DNA of 64,000 nt, taken from Pseudomonadota bacterium (GTDB lineage Bacteria > Myxococcota_A > UBA796 > GCA-2862545). Shown here piece by piece: positions 32,957-42,014 of this stretch (its first letter is position 1; every line of letters starts with the position of its first letter). The position numbers and the translations under genes were made by a program. The DNA is taken from NCBI GenBank assembly GCA_023954855.1, contig JAGSGY010000011.1, forward strand, positions 39,724 to 103,723, read 5' to 3'. Below the pieces are notes generated by a model. That model searched no databases, had not been told where the DNA came from, and saw only the letters and a list, made by a program, of their open reading frames with translations.

Positions 32957-33700
32957 GTGCCTGTGTCAACCGCTCAACTCCCGGTCCTAGCCGTCGCAGA
33001 ACGCCTGTCGGCGACGAAGCGCTATCTACACGGGTTCACCCGCGGCCTGGACCTCGCACGGTCCCCTCGTCAGACGGACGACGAAACAGCCAGGGCATGG
33101 TCCGCGGCGCTCGATGAACTCGGGGTGCATAAGCTTGCTATCGCCACCCAGGTGCACGGCGATGTGATCTTGCAGGTGAGCGATCCGACGACCTGGGCGA
33201 CGACTGCGGGAGATGCCGACGCGCTGCTGACGACGGTTCCTGGGCTTGCCGTCGCTGTGCGGGTAGCGGACTGCGTTCCTGTGCTTCTCGCGGCACCAGG
33301 GGCCGTATGCGCGGTGCACGCGGGGTGGAGGGGCATCGCTGCGCGCATCGTGCCGAAGGCGGTCGAACGCCTTTGTGCGGCTGCGGTCTGCACTCCAGAC
33401 CAGGTTCATGCGGTGGTCGGCCCACACATCTGTGGCCGCCACTACGAGGTGGGTCCCGAGGTCGTCGATGCTCTCTGCGCGGCGGGGGTGCCAAGACGTG
33501 CGGCTGTGGTTCCTGGACGGGGCACCCGGGAACATGTGGACGGCGGTGCAGCAGTCGCCTGGCAGCTCGCAGAGGCCGGCGTGTTGAGCGTCGAGACTGT
33601 GCGTGCGTGTACGTGGGAAGAGCAGGACCTACACAGCTGGCGCCGCGACGGAGCCGCTGCCGGACGGCTCGCTGCAATCATCGCTTTGAGGCCACGATGA
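32957..33700 (+). CDS. pgeF: PgeF/YfiH/LACC1-family purine nucleoside-processing or peptidoglycan-editing enzyme
   Basis: The 247-residue protein has the family motifs TQVHGD (residues 70s), VADCVPVLL, the zinc-binding HAGWRG and VVGPHICGRHYEVG. Members were long annotated as laccase-domain or polyphenol oxidase; described activities are purine nucleoside phosphorylase/adenosine deaminase (LACC1, YfiH) and correction of misincorporated residues in the peptidoglycan stem (PgeF). The start is GTG at 32957 with AAGGAGG about 12 bases upstream. Its stop overlaps the next ATG (ATGA). Confidence 0.9.
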   Translation: MPVSTAQLPVLAVAERLSATKRYLHGFTRGLDLARSPRQTDDETARAWSAALDELGVHKLAIATQVHGDVILQVSDPTTWATTAGDADALLTTVPGLAVAVRVADCVPVLLAAPGAVCAVHAGWRGIAARIVPKAVERLCAAAVCTPDQVHAVVGPHICGRHYEVGPEVVDALCAAGVPRRAAVVPGRGTREHVDGGAAVAWQLAEAGVLSVETVRACTWEEQDLHSWRRDGAAAGRLAAIIALRPR

Positions 33701-34764
33701 TTCTGGCACTGGCGTTACTCTTCGGCTGCCCGTCGAGCGGAGATGCTGAGCTAGTGCCGGTTCGGTCAGCGCTTGAGGAGTGGCGTGAGGGCGTGGAGGC
33801 GCTTGAACAGGGCGAGCCTGAAGCTGCCCGCATCGCATTTCAAGATGCGAGACGTCACCAGCCGAACTCCCCATTGCTTTTGGCGTGGGAGGCGACCGCG
33901 ACCGCGGGCGTCGGTGAGTTGGCGGCCGCTGTGGAGTTGCTCGATCGCGCGCTCATGCGCGACCCGAGGCTGGTCACGGCTCGCTACAACCGGGCCGCGT
34001 ATCTGGCGCGCATGGGAATGCCGGAGCTCGCTGGGCCTGAACTGGAACGCGCGCTCGCCGGCGGCGTGATGTCGCCGCGGCAAGCGGCCGCAGACCCAGA
34101 CTTCGAGCCTTACTTGGGGCACACCGCTTTCAGCTTTCTTCCCGATCGCGTGCTCGCGCCGCTAGGGGTGGAGGGGCCGGCCGGCCCAGTGTTCTTGGGG
34201 TCGGAGTTCCGGATCGCCGCTCGCATCGCCGGGGCGGACGAGCGCGCGATTGGCATCACCGCAGAGGCCTTGCACGGGCCCGCAGTCCTGACAGGTGCAG
34301 AAGAAACGCTGCTTGACTCCACGGACGGACTGGTTCGCGAGCTTGTGTGGACTTGGCGGGCTGAGGGCCCCGGCACGTTTACCGTAGGGCCGCTGATCGC
34401 GACGGTGGGGGAACGGTCGACGTCGCTTCCGGCCGTCGTAGTCGAGCTGCTCGCCCCTCCCGATGCGACCGGCCAGGCCGTGCTTCACGAGGCTCGCCTT
34501 CCCACTCCCCTCGAGTATGGGTTTGGGGCCGTTCCTCGGGCGCTGGTGGCTGGAGAGGACTTGGTGGTGGTGATCACCGCGGGTGACCGGGTGGAGATCG
34601 ACCCCAAGCCGGAAGGGCAACCGCAGACCTTTGTGTACTCCGAGCGCGACCGACCGCAGTACCGGGCCCTTCGTTGGGTCGGGGAGGGCACGTCCTCGCG
34701 TCAGGTGACGGTGGTCCGTCGAGGCTCGACGCTGCTTGAGGTCGCCCTAAAGCCCGGCGAGTGA
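33697..34764 (+). CDS. TPR-containing lipoprotein, unknown function
   Basis: The 355-residue product begins with a very short signal peptide and lipobox (ILALALLFGC). Residues about 25-110 hold two to three TPR-like helical pairs (EWREGVEALEQGEPEAARIAF, AAVELLDRALMRDPRLVTARYNRAAYL). The rest (about 140-350) reads as beta-sandwich strands (GPGTFTVGPLIATVGER) of an Ig-like type. It is translationally coupled to pgeF (ATGA). Its 3' end overlaps the opposite-strand beta-helix gene by 18 bases. Confidence 0.75.
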   Translation: MILALALLFGCPSSGDAELVPVRSALEEWREGVEALEQGEPEAARIAFQDARRHQPNSPLLLAWEATATAGVGELAAAVELLDRALMRDPRLVTARYNRAAYLARMGMPELAGPELERALAGGVMSPRQAAADPDFEPYLGHTAFSFLPDRVLAPLGVEGPAGPVFLGSEFRIAARIAGADERAIGITAEALHGPAVLTGAEETLLDSTDGLVRELVWTWRAEGPGTFTVGPLIATVGERSTSLPAVVVELLAPPDATGQAVLHEARLPTPLEYGFGAVPRALVAGEDLVVVITAGDRVEIDPKPEGQPQTFVYSERDRPQYRALRWVGEGTSSRQVTVVRRGSTLLEVALKPGE

Positions 34765-37476
34765 GGCGCAGTCGTCGCAGGCGAGGTGGACACCCAGCGA
34801 TCCGTCCACGGTCAGATCGGTGGCACACTCGCTGAACTGCGGAGCGCTCAGGCACTCGAGGCCGTAGGTGCCCGCGCCGGTGATGGCGGTGGTCGTGAGG
34901 CTGTGCGCCGCGCCGCCATCGATGTGCACACCCGCCTCGGTCGCGCCGGTGACAGTCACTCCGGTGGTGGCCAGGGAGGTGCCGACCACATGGATGCCAT
35001 CCTCGGTGGGAACGGAGACGGTGAGGTTGGTCAGCGAGAGAGTGCCTCCAGAGGCCTCAATCCCGTGTGCGCCCGCGCCATCGATGACTCCGGTGCTGCC
35101 GAAGGCCGTGCCGTCCACCGTGACGCCGCTCTGCGAAAAGGCGAGTCCGCTCGAGGCGGTGGTCTCGATGGCAAGGCCGGAAAGGCGGACGTCGGGCAGG
35201 AAAGTGGCCCTCACACCGGCTTCGGCGATACCGCTGTGGCCTTGGCCGTCGTCTGCCCCGAGGTCCAGGCCCGTCATGCGAACCGAGCCGCTCGTCGTGC
35301 TGCTGGTCCCGGCTACGCGAATCGCATCTCCGTTGAGAACGCCGGTCACGCTCACGTCGTTGATCAGGGCGTCGGGTGCTCCGGAGCTCCAAGTCATCTG
35401 CAGAGCTGCAGTCGTTGAGGATGCGGATGTACCGCTGCCGTTGACGTGCACACCGTCGAGCTGAATCGACCCGTTGGTGACGGAGAGGGCCCGCTCGTCC
35501 ACGTCGGTGAACGTGACATCCGAGAGGTCCACGTCACAGTTGCTGCCGTACAAGGTCGGGGCGGACGACGTGCGCTCGGTGGTGACGGCGGTGCCGTCGG
35601 TGTCCGTGTCGATCTGCATGGTCGCGTAGGGCCGGATTCCCGTGAAGGTCGAGCCCTGCGCCGCGAGTGTGCTCGACGTGCAGTACCAGCTGTACGCTCC
35701 GACGTCGTCGAAGGTGGTTCGCGCGATACTTCCATCCGAGCTCGAGAGCTGCACGACGTTGCGGTTATAGCGGGTGAACGTCGAGTCCTCGAGAGTGAGG
35801 GTCGAGCCCGATGCGGCGTAGATCCCGCGCTCGCCGTCGCGAAAGCGGCTGTTCGAGATCGTGAGGGTCGTGTCCGAGGCGAACACGTCATTCGCCGCGT
35901 AGAAGCTCTCGTAGGTCGAGCCGTCGCTGAAGGTGTACAGGTCGCTCCAGCTGCGATCTTGAAAGTCGACGTTGTCGATACTCGCGACAGCACCACCCGA
36001 CAGCGAAACGCCCGATCCGCCGACTCCCGACACGGTCGAGGCACTCAAGGTCAGCGCGTTCGAAGCCCCGCGAATGCCGACGTCCCGGTTGTTGTGGATG
36101 GTCACGCCGCTCAGAACCTGGTTGTTCTGAATGCCGATCATTCCCATGCTCTCGTTGTCGGTGATGGCCCCGCCGGTCCAGGTGACGTCCGAGAGAAAGG
36201 CCCACAGCCCACCGTTGCAGCGTGCGTCGCCAGTGCCTTCGACGATGCAAAAAGGGTCGTAGTTGCGGGTGTTCGAGATGGTCACGTCGGTGAAGGTGAG
36301 ATCTCCAAGCTGCGAGAAGATGCCCCATCCCGCGTTGTCGTCGATCAGCGAGTTTGCGAGCTCCATGCTCACTTCGGTGTCCAGGCGAGTGCTCAGGTAG
36401 ACGCCACCGCCGTTGTGGCCGGTGATCTCGACACCGTCGCCGACGACATGCGCATCGAAGCCCACGAGTCCGTATGTGCCGTCCAACGTGCCGTTCTCGT
36501 CCACCACGCCATCGTTGTCCGAGTCGACGTCCAGTTCTTCGAAGGCCGAGATGAAGGGGTCGGCACTGAGCTCGACGTCCGTCAGGTCCAGGTCGACGGT
36601 CATTCCGAGGATGCCGTACTGCATCGTGCCGGTGACGTCGGTGTTGTCGAGCGCTGCGGTTGCGTTCTCGAGCCACATCCCGATGAAGTTGCCCGTCAAT
36701 ACATCGCCGGCGCTGTCCAGGGTCGCGGACTCCACGCGGACACCCCCGACGAAGTTGTCGGTCAGCTCGTTGCCCGAGAGGGTGAGGGTGCCACCGTCAG
36801 AGATTTCCACCGCCCAGCCGTCTTGCGCCAGGCAATTGGTCCCGTCATTGGTGCAGACACTGGTCGCGATGACGCTGTTGACGATCTCCCCAGAGGCCCC
36901 TTGGCTCAGCGTGACGGCATTGCCTGTCGAACCGTTGACCTCGAGCCCGGTAGCGGAAAAAACGGTGTCCTCTCCGGAGAGGGCTACCGCCCCCCAGCCC
37001 GGGGTGGTGACGATCACATCGGTGAAGTTGACCGTGCTCTGGTCTCCCTCCACGGCGTAGTTTCCGGGCTGATCAAAGACCACGTCGGTGAGCGTGAGCG
37101 TGCTGGAGTCGGTCTCGACGCCATTTCGCGTGGTGAGGACGGTGAGGTCCATCAACGTGACGTCCGCACCCTCGGTGAGGATCAGAGCCGGCTCGTTGAC
37201 AGGGGGTTCCCAGGTGGTCTGCGGTGTTCCTTGGATCGTAAGGACCTTGCCGACGATCTCGACACTTTCTTCGACGGCGGACGGGCAGAGCGAGATCGTG
37301 TCTTCGTCGCGGGAGGCGAGCACGGCGTCGGCCAGAAAGGCAAAGCTCCCGCCACTCGACGTGGAGATGCACCCTGTGGGGTAGCTGGGGCCTGTACCCG
37401 TGTCCTCGCCGCCTTCGCCGTTGCAGCCAGCAAGCACGACGGCGATCGAGCCAAGGAGCACCAAATGTGCGCGCAT
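34747..37476 (-). CDS. Large right-handed beta-helix lipoprotein
   Basis: The 909-residue product has a lipoprotein signal (LLGSIAVVLAGC) and a short acidic linker, then about 870 residues of beta-helix coils rich in Thr, Ser, Asp, Gly and Val. Recurrent rungs include LTLSGNELTDNFVGGVRVES, LTFTDVTISNTRNY and LTLEDSTFTRYNRN, resembling PbH1 repeats of pectate-lyase-like folds. No catalytic site is evident. It is probably a surface-exposed adhesin or polysaccharide-binding protein. The ATG at 37476 has GGAGG four bases upstream; in-frame ATGs further up would cut into the divergent carboxylase gene. Confidence 0.82.
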   Translation of the reverse strand: MRAHLVLLGSIAVVLAGCNGEGGEDTGTGPSYPTGCISTSSGGSFAFLADAVLASRDEDTISLCPSAVEESVEIVGKVLTIQGTPQTTWEPPVNEPALILTEGADVTLMDLTVLTTRNGVETDSSTLTLTDVVFDQPGNYAVEGDQSTVNFTDVIVTTPGWGAVALSGEDTVFSATGLEVNGSTGNAVTLSQGASGEIVNSVIATSVCTNDGTNCLAQDGWAVEISDGGTLTLSGNELTDNFVGGVRVESATLDSAGDVLTGNFIGMWLENATAALDNTDVTGTMQYGILGMTVDLDLTDVELSADPFISAFEELDVDSDNDGVVDENGTLDGTYGLVGFDAHVVGDGVEITGHNGGGVYLSTRLDTEVSMELANSLIDDNAGWGIFSQLGDLTFTDVTISNTRNYDPFCIVEGTGDARCNGGLWAFLSDVTWTGGAITDNESMGMIGIQNNQVLSGVTIHNNRDVGIRGASNALTLSASTVSGVGGSGVSLSGGAVASIDNVDFQDRSWSDLYTFSDGSTYESFYAANDVFASDTTLTISNSRFRDGERGIYAASGSTLTLEDSTFTRYNRNVVQLSSSDGSIARTTFDDVGAYSWYCTSSTLAAQGSTFTGIRPYATMQIDTDTDGTAVTTERTSSAPTLYGSNCDVDLSDVTFTDVDERALSVTNGSIQLDGVHVNGSGTSASSTTAALQMTWSSGAPDALINDVSVTGVLNGDAIRVAGTSSTTSGSVRMTGLDLGADDGQGHSGIAEAGVRATFLPDVRLSGLAIETTASSGLAFSQSGVTVDGTAFGSTGVIDGAGAHGIEASGGTLSLTNLTVSVPTEDGIHVVGTSLATTGVTVTGATEAGVHIDGGAAHSLTTTAITGAGTYGLECLSAPQFSECATDLTVDGSLGVHLACDDCASLAGL

Positions 37477-37579
37477 TGCGCCTCCGAATTGGTTCACACC
37501 GTAGCCTGGCCCTTCCCCCGTACACAACCGCCTCGGGCACGAGGGGGCGGAGGGGTTATGGGCGGCGTCCGGAGGGTCC

Positions 37580-39130
37580 ATGGACAACAAAGCGCTCCTA
37601 GAACGTCTCGAGAAGATGGAAAGGGCTGCAGAGCTCGGTGGTGGTGAGGCGCGAATTCAGCGCCAGCACGACAATGGCAAGTGGACCGCCCGGGAGCGCA
37701 TCGACGCGCTGCTCGACGCTGACAGCTTCGTCGAGCTCGACAAGCTCGTGCAGCATCAGTGTCGCGACTTCGGCATGGAGAAGACCCGCCATCCCGGAGA
37801 CGGCGTGGTCACTGGCTACGGTCGCATCGACGGTCGCTTGGTCTACGTGTTCGCGCAAGACTTCACCGTGTTTGGAGGATCGCTGTCTGGCGCCCACGCG
37901 CGCAAGATCTGCAAAGTCATGGACCATGCGATTCGCGCCGGCGCCCCTGTCTTTGGCTTGAACGACAGTGGTGGCGCTCGTATTCAAGAGGGCGTGGCTT
38001 CTCTCGGTGGCTACGCGGACATCTTCCTGCGGAACACCATGGCGTCGGGCGTGATCCCACAGATCAGCGCGATCTTGGGGCCCTGCGCTGGCGGTGCAGT
38101 GTATTCACCCGCCATTACCGACTTCATCGCGATGGTCGATCAGACCTCGTACATGTTCGTGACCGGTCCCGATGTCATCAAGACGGTCACCCATGAAGAA
38201 GTGACCAAGGACGACTTGGGCGGTGCGGGTACCCACAACGCCACGTCCGGTGTGGCGCACTTCCAGGTGCCCGACGAAGCCGCAATGATGGCCCTGCTGC
38301 GCGAACTGCTCTCGTTCCTGCCCCAGAACAACCTGGAGGAGGCGCCTCGTCGTGCCACCACAGATGCGGCCGACCGCCTCTGCCCTTCGTTGACTGAGCT
38401 CGTTCCGAACAATCCGAACAAGCCCTACGACATGCACGACTGCATCAAGGCGCTGGCAGACGATGGGCACTTCCTCGAGGTCCAGGCCGAGTACGCCAAG
38501 AATATCCTGGTGGGCTTCGTGCGCCTCGATGGGCGCAGCGTGGGCGTGGTCGCGAACCAGCCCAACTTCTTGGCTGGATGCCTCGACATCAACTCGTCGA
38601 TCAAGGCCGCTCGCTTTGTGCGCTTCTGCGATGCCTTCAACATCCCGATCCTGACCTTGGTCGATGTTCCGGGCTTCCTTCCGGGGACGGTGCAGGAACT
38701 TGGCGGCATCATCAAGCACGGTGCGAAGCTGCTCTACGCCTTCGCCGAGGCGACCGTCCCCAAGGTGACCGTGATCACACGTAAGGCCTACGGCGGCGCA
38801 TACGACGTCATGAGCTCCAAACACATCCGTGCGGACTTCAACTTCGCTTGGCCGACTGCCGAGATCGCGGTGATGGGGCCCCAAGGGGCCGTGAACATCA
38901 TCCATCGCGGAGAGCTGGCCAAGGCCGACGATCCCGAGGCCCGTCGCGCAGAGCTCGTCGAGGAGTACCGCGACACCTTCGCCAACCCATACCGGGCGGC
39001 GGAGCTGGGCTACATCGACGAGGTGCTGCGTCCCGAGCACACTCGCATCCGGCTCGTTCAGGCCTTTGCGGCGCTCGAGAACAAGCGCGACACCAACCCG
39101 CCCAAGAAGCATGGAAACATCCCGCTCTAG
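37580..39130 (+). CDS. Acyl-CoA carboxylase beta (carboxyltransferase) subunit, propionyl-/methylmalonyl-CoA type
   Basis: The 516-residue protein transfers carboxyl from carboxybiotin to an acyl-CoA. It shows the crotonase-like pair of domains: [20 protein letters not shown] and [13 protein letters not shown] in the N-terminal half, and [38 protein letters not shown] plus [16 protein letters not shown] in the C-terminal half. These motifs match PccB/MmdA rather than AccD, which has a zinc finger absent here. GGAGG precedes the ATG. No biotin carboxylase or carrier lies nearby, so its partners are elsewhere in the genome. Confidence 0.93.
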   Translation: MDNKALLERLEKMERAAELGGGEARIQRQHDNGKWTARERIDALLDADSFVELDKLVQHQCRDFGMEKTRHPGDGVVTGYGRIDGRLVYVFAQDFTVFGGSLSGAHARKICKVMDHAIRAGAPVFGLNDSGGARIQEGVASLGGYADIFLRNTMASGVIPQISAILGPCAGGAVYSPAITDFIAMVDQTSYMFVTGPDVIKTVTHEEVTKDDLGGAGTHNATSGVAHFQVPDEAAMMALLRELLSFLPQNNLEEAPRRATTDAADRLCPSLTELVPNNPNKPYDMHDCIKALADDGHFLEVQAEYAKNILVGFVRLDGRSVGVVANQPNFLAGCLDINSSIKAARFVRFCDAFNIPILTLVDVPGFLPGTVQELGGIIKHGAKLLYAFAEATVPKVTVITRKAYGGAYDVMSSKHIRADFNFAWPTAEIAVMGPQGAVNIIHRGELAKADDPEARRAELVEEYRDTFANPYRAAELGYIDEVLRPEHTRIRLVQAFAALENKRDTNPPKKHGNIPL

Positions 39131-39170
39131 GTCGGGGCGAACTGCGGGGACGCCTGAATGGCGCCTCTGC

Positions 39171-39199
39171 TTGACTGATTCGACGGCGCCGGCTAAACG
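39171..39199 (+). promoter_or_regulatory. Candidate promoter for the rpsP operon
   Basis: TTGACT (39171-39176), a 17-base spacer and TAAACG (39194-39199) sit about 80 bases before rpsP. The -35 is good, the -10 weak. Confidence 0.4.
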
Positions 39200-39281
39200 G
39201 CCCCGTCTCCCTATGGTCCGCGCCTGAATGGCCGGTCCCCCGCAGCCTTCACACCGCTGGCTGCACGACGAGGAAATTCTC

Positions 39282-39530
39282 ATGGTTCGAATTCGTCTGA
39301 CCCGTATGGGCGCCAAGCGTCGCCCGTTCTACCGTGTCATTGCCGCTGACTCCCGCGCGCCCCGTGATGGCCGCTTCATCGAGCAGCTCGGCTACTACGA
39401 CCCGATGACTCCGGCCAAGACGCTGAAGCTCGATATGGGTCGCGTTGATCACTGGCTCAGCGTCGGTGCTAGCCCGAGCGAGACCGCACAGCGTCTCATC
39501 GAGCGCGCCCGCAAAGAGGGTCAGGCGTAA
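39282..39530 (+). CDS. rpsP: 30S ribosomal protein S16
   Basis: The 82-residue product is a complete S16: VRIRLTRMGAKRRPFYRVI, ADSRAPRDGRFIEQLGYYDP and a C-terminal helix ending the protein. S16 is needed for 30S assembly. I chose the ATG at 39282, with a GAGGA site upstream, which gives the standard N-terminus. Its stop overlaps the next start by one base. The order rpsP-khpA-rimM-trmD-rplS is a very conserved operon. Confidence 0.97.
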   Translation: MVRIRLTRMGAKRRPFYRVIAADSRAPRDGRFIEQLGYYDPMTPAKTLKLDMGRVDHWLSVGASPSETAQRLIERARKEGQA

Positions 39531-39811
39531 TGGAAGAGCTCATCCGTCACCTCGTCGAGCCCGCCGTCTCCAACCCCGAGGCGGTCCAGGTGAGCGCTGT
39601 TGAAGGTGAGGATGTCGTGCTTCTCAAGCTCTCCGTCGACGCTGCTGATCGTGGCATCTTCGATGAAGACGGCGACCGCACCCTCCGCTCCATTCGCACC
39701 ATCGTTTCGGCCGCTGCCGGCTCCAACAAGGCCTCGGTCGAGTTGGTCTCCGACGACGAGCAGGCTGAAGATGCCGGCGATGACGCGCCTGAGGCAGACG
39801 ACGCCGAGTGA
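39530..39811 (+). CDS. khpA: KhpA-type KH-domain protein with an altered GxxG loop
   Basis: The gene occupies the usual khpA (YlqC) slot between rpsP and rimM. The 93-residue product opens EELIRHLVEPAVSNPEAVQV, the family start. In KhpA the RNA-binding loop normally reads G-K-x-G; the equivalent here is DEDG in IFDEDGDRTLRSIRTIV, so the conserved glycine and lysine are lost and the loop is acidic. A strongly acidic tail follows (from about residue 75). RNA binding by the canonical mode is therefore doubtful, while the scaffold and position are retained. Confidence 0.82.
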   Translation: MEELIRHLVEPAVSNPEAVQVSAVEGEDVVLLKLSVDAADRGIFDEDGDRTLRSIRTIVSAAAGSNKASVELVSDDEQAEDAGDDAPEADDAE

Positions 39812-40349
39812 TGCGCCAGTCCCGCTCGACGGGACCGGTCGCCTCGACGACGAAGTAGAGCTGGGCTTTGTGTCCGGCTTTTTTGGCGTGCGCGGTGAAG
39901 TTCGTCTTCACCTGCACAACCGCGAGTCGACCCTGCTCGCCAAGCCGCATCCGGTGGTGCTCGTTTCACCCGCTGGCAAACGGCATAGGGCCACGCTGCA
40001 GTCACGCTCGGGAGCGGGCAAGCGCGTGATCGGCCGCATCGGCGGCATCCAGTACCGGGACCAGTCCGAGGTCTACAAGGACTGGCGGATTGTCGTGCCC
40101 CGTGCGGATCTACCCGATCTCGACGAAGACGAGTTCTATCTCTCGGATCTCGAGGGCATGCCGGTGTGGATCGACGGGGAGCATCGCGGAACCATTCGCG
40201 CCATCCACGCCACCGGCCCGATTGAGGTCCTCGAGTTGGACTTGGGTGACAAGGAGCCGGACTTCGTGCCCTGTAAGCACGAGGTGATCGAGATCGACTT
40301 CGAGGCTGGCGTCGTTCATGTGGCTGCCGAGGCTCTGGCGCGGTCGTGA
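39780..40349 (+). CDS. rimM: 16S rRNA processing factor RimM
   Basis: RimM binds S19 and aids maturation of the 30S head. The 189-residue product contains the N-terminal GFVSGFFGVRGEVRLH strand pattern of the RimM domain and the PRC-barrel half (DEDEFYLSDLEGMPVWI, and VPCKHEVIEIDFEAGVV). The best start is ATG 39780, overlapping khpA by 32 bases; it leaves about 28 extra residues before the domain, and no nearer ATG, GTG or TTG gives an intact first strand. It overlaps trmD by four bases. Confidence 0.92.
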   Translation: MTRLRQTTPSDAPVPLDGTGRLDDEVELGFVSGFFGVRGEVRLHLHNRESTLLAKPHPVVLVSPAGKRHRATLQSRSGAGKRVIGRIGGIQYRDQSEVYKDWRIVVPRADLPDLDEDEFYLSDLEGMPVWIDGEHRGTIRAIHATGPIEVLELDLGDKEPDFVPCKHEVIEIDFEAGVVHVAAEALARS

Positions 40350-41041
40350 AGTTTGACGTGCTCACCTTGCACCCCGAGATGGTGAGGGGCCCCCTCAGCT
40401 GTTCGATCCTCGGAAGGGCGGCGAGTGCGGGCCACATCGAGGTGCGGGTCCACGACATCCGCGACTGGGCTGGGAACAAGCACAAGAATGTCGACGACAC
40501 GCCCTACGGTGGTGGTCCCGGCATGGTCATGCGCGTCGACATCGTCGCTGCGGCCCTCGAGGCGATTCGTACGCCTGATAGCCATGTGATTCTCACCAGC
40601 CCTGCGGGCGCAACCTTTCGGCAGAAACGGGCCGAGGAGCTCGCGCTCGGCAAGCATGTGATCGTCGTTTGCGGGCACTACGAAGGCATCGACGCTCGGA
40701 TCGAGCAGCTGGTCGACGAAGAGCTGTCGCTCGGCGACTTTGTCCTCACGGGTGGTGAGATTGCGGCGATTGCCTTTGTCGACGCGGTGGCGCGGCTCGT
40801 TCCCGGCGTTCTCGGAAACGCTGCGAGCGCCAGCGACGAGTCGTTTTCTTCGGGCTTGCTCGAGTATCCGCAGTTCACGCGTCCACGCAGCTTCGACGGC
40901 ATGGACGTGCCAGAAGTGCTTCTGTCAGGGCATCACGGGCGCATCGACGCGTGGCGTCGCGAGCAGTCCAAGGAGCGAACCCGGTTGCGCCGGCCCGACC
41001 TCTGGTCTCGACACGTTGACGAGTCGGGCTCCGACGGCTAA
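40346..41041 (+). CDS. trmD: tRNA (guanine-N1-)-methyltransferase
   Basis: TrmD methylates G37 of tRNAs reading CNN codons and prevents frameshifting. The 231-residue product shows KFDVLTLHPEMV at the start, DDTPYGGGPGMVMR, and the knotted SAM-binding region HVIVVCGHYEGIDARI and GDFVLTGGEIAA. Normal length, GTG start overlapping the rimM stop (GTGA). Confidence 0.97.
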   Translation: MKFDVLTLHPEMVRGPLSCSILGRAASAGHIEVRVHDIRDWAGNKHKNVDDTPYGGGPGMVMRVDIVAAALEAIRTPDSHVILTSPAGATFRQKRAEELALGKHVIVVCGHYEGIDARIEQLVDEELSLGDFVLTGGEIAAIAFVDAVARLVPGVLGNAASASDESFSSGLLEYPQFTRPRSFDGMDVPEVLLSGHHGRIDAWRREQSKERTRLRRPDLWSRHVDESGSDG

Positions 41042-41129
41042 ACGTCGTTGGCTCAGGTCTGCTACGCGCGGACCCAATCTATCAAGGACCCTCTCATCTA
41101 CACGGTGACGGTCCGAAGCGAGGAATGCA

Positions 41130-41507
41130 ATGAACCTCATCCAGCAGCTTGAGAGCGAGATGCTCTCCAACCGTGACCGCGAAGACGTCGACGTTCGCGC
41201 CGGCGACACGGTTCGTGTTCACGTCCGCATCCGCGAAGGCGAGAAGACCCGTGTTCAGGTCTTCGAAGGCGCCGTTATCCGCATCCGCAAGGGCGGCCCG
41301 CGCACCACCATCACCGTTCGCAAGATCTCGAACGGCGTCGGTGTCGAGCGTATCTTCCCCACGCAGAGCCCCGACCTCACCCGCATCGAGGTGATTGGTC
41401 GCCACAAGGTTCGCCGCGCGAAGCTCCACTTCCTCCGCAGCCGTCGTGGCAAGTCGGCCCGTCTCAAGCCGATCCGCGACTTCAAGCGCAAGAAGTCCAA
41501 GAACTAG
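41130..41507 (+). CDS. rplS: 50S ribosomal protein L19
   Basis: The 125-residue product is a full L19: an N-terminal [11 protein letters not shown] helix, [33 protein letters not shown], and the C-terminal [22 protein letters not shown]19 sits at the 30S-50S interface. GAGGAATGC precedes the ATG. It closes the rpsP-trmD cluster and is followed by a hairpin terminator candidate. Confidence 0.97.
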   Translation: MNLIQQLESEMLSNRDREDVDVRAGDTVRVHVRIREGEKTRVQVFEGAVIRIRKGGPRTTITVRKISNGVGVERIFPTQSPDLTRIEVIGRHKVRRAKLHFLRSRRGKSARLKPIRDFKRKKSKN

Positions 41508-41516
41508 CATCGCTTC

Positions 41517-41536
41517 AACGGGCTTCGGTCCGTTTG
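41517..41536 (+). terminator. Probable terminator after rplS
   Basis: A 7-bp stem (41517-41523 with 41528-41534, one G-T pair) is capped by a TTCG tetraloop and followed by a short T stretch. It ends the rpsP-rplS operon. Confidence 0.55.
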
Positions 41537-41639
41537 GCTGCTCGTCGTCAGCTCGCACCCCAGTGGTTGCGGGCTTTCGGTGTTTGAGGATGACAACACG
41601 TTAGGTTCACTGGCTTCGTGATGATGCCTGGAGGTCTTC

Positions 41640-42014
41640 ATGCGCACTGCCGAGACTCGCCGGGCCGCGCTGCAGCGTGGGGCCGAGGCCGAGGCGTTCG
41701 TCGCCCAGGAACTCGAAGGCGACGGCTGGACCGTGGTCGCCCGAAACTGGCGGGGTGCGGGCGGTGAGCTTGACGTGGTGGTCTGTCGCGGCACTGTGCT
41801 TCGATTTGTTGAGGTCAAGGCCCGATCCGAGGGGGGCGATCCGCTCGATGGCATGACCGCGACCAAGCAGCGACGGCTGAATCGAGCCGCCGAGGCCTTT
41901 CTCTCTCGCGCATTGGTCGACTACGACGACATCGCTTTCCTGGTTGCCCTCGTCTGGGCCACGGGCGAGGGATGGGCCGTTGAGTGGCTCGATGACGCCT
42001 TCGACGGTGAATGA
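41640..42014 (+). CDS. YraN/UPF0102-family nuclease-fold protein
   Basis: The 124-residue protein has the endonuclease-like UPF0102 motifs: RGAEAEAFVAQELEGDGW, then NWRGAGGELDVVV, with Glu and Asp of the PD-(D/E)xK core, and FVEVKARSEG with the core Glu-x-Lys. Function is not firmly known; it is conserved near rsmI and rplS in many bacteria. It overlaps the start region of rsmI by 23 bases. Confidence 0.85.
   Translation: MRTAETRRAALQRGAEAEAFVAQELEGDGWTVVARNWRGAGGELDVVVCRGTVLRFVEVKARSEGGDPLDGMTATKQRRLNRAAEAFLSRALVDYDDIAFLVALVWATGEGWAVEWLDDAFDGE

Noticed and set aside
35446..37647. Plus-strand 733-codon open frame opposite the beta-helix gene
   Set aside because: The minus strand has a lipoprotein signal, a ribosome site and repeated beta-helix rungs; the plus-strand frame shows none of these.
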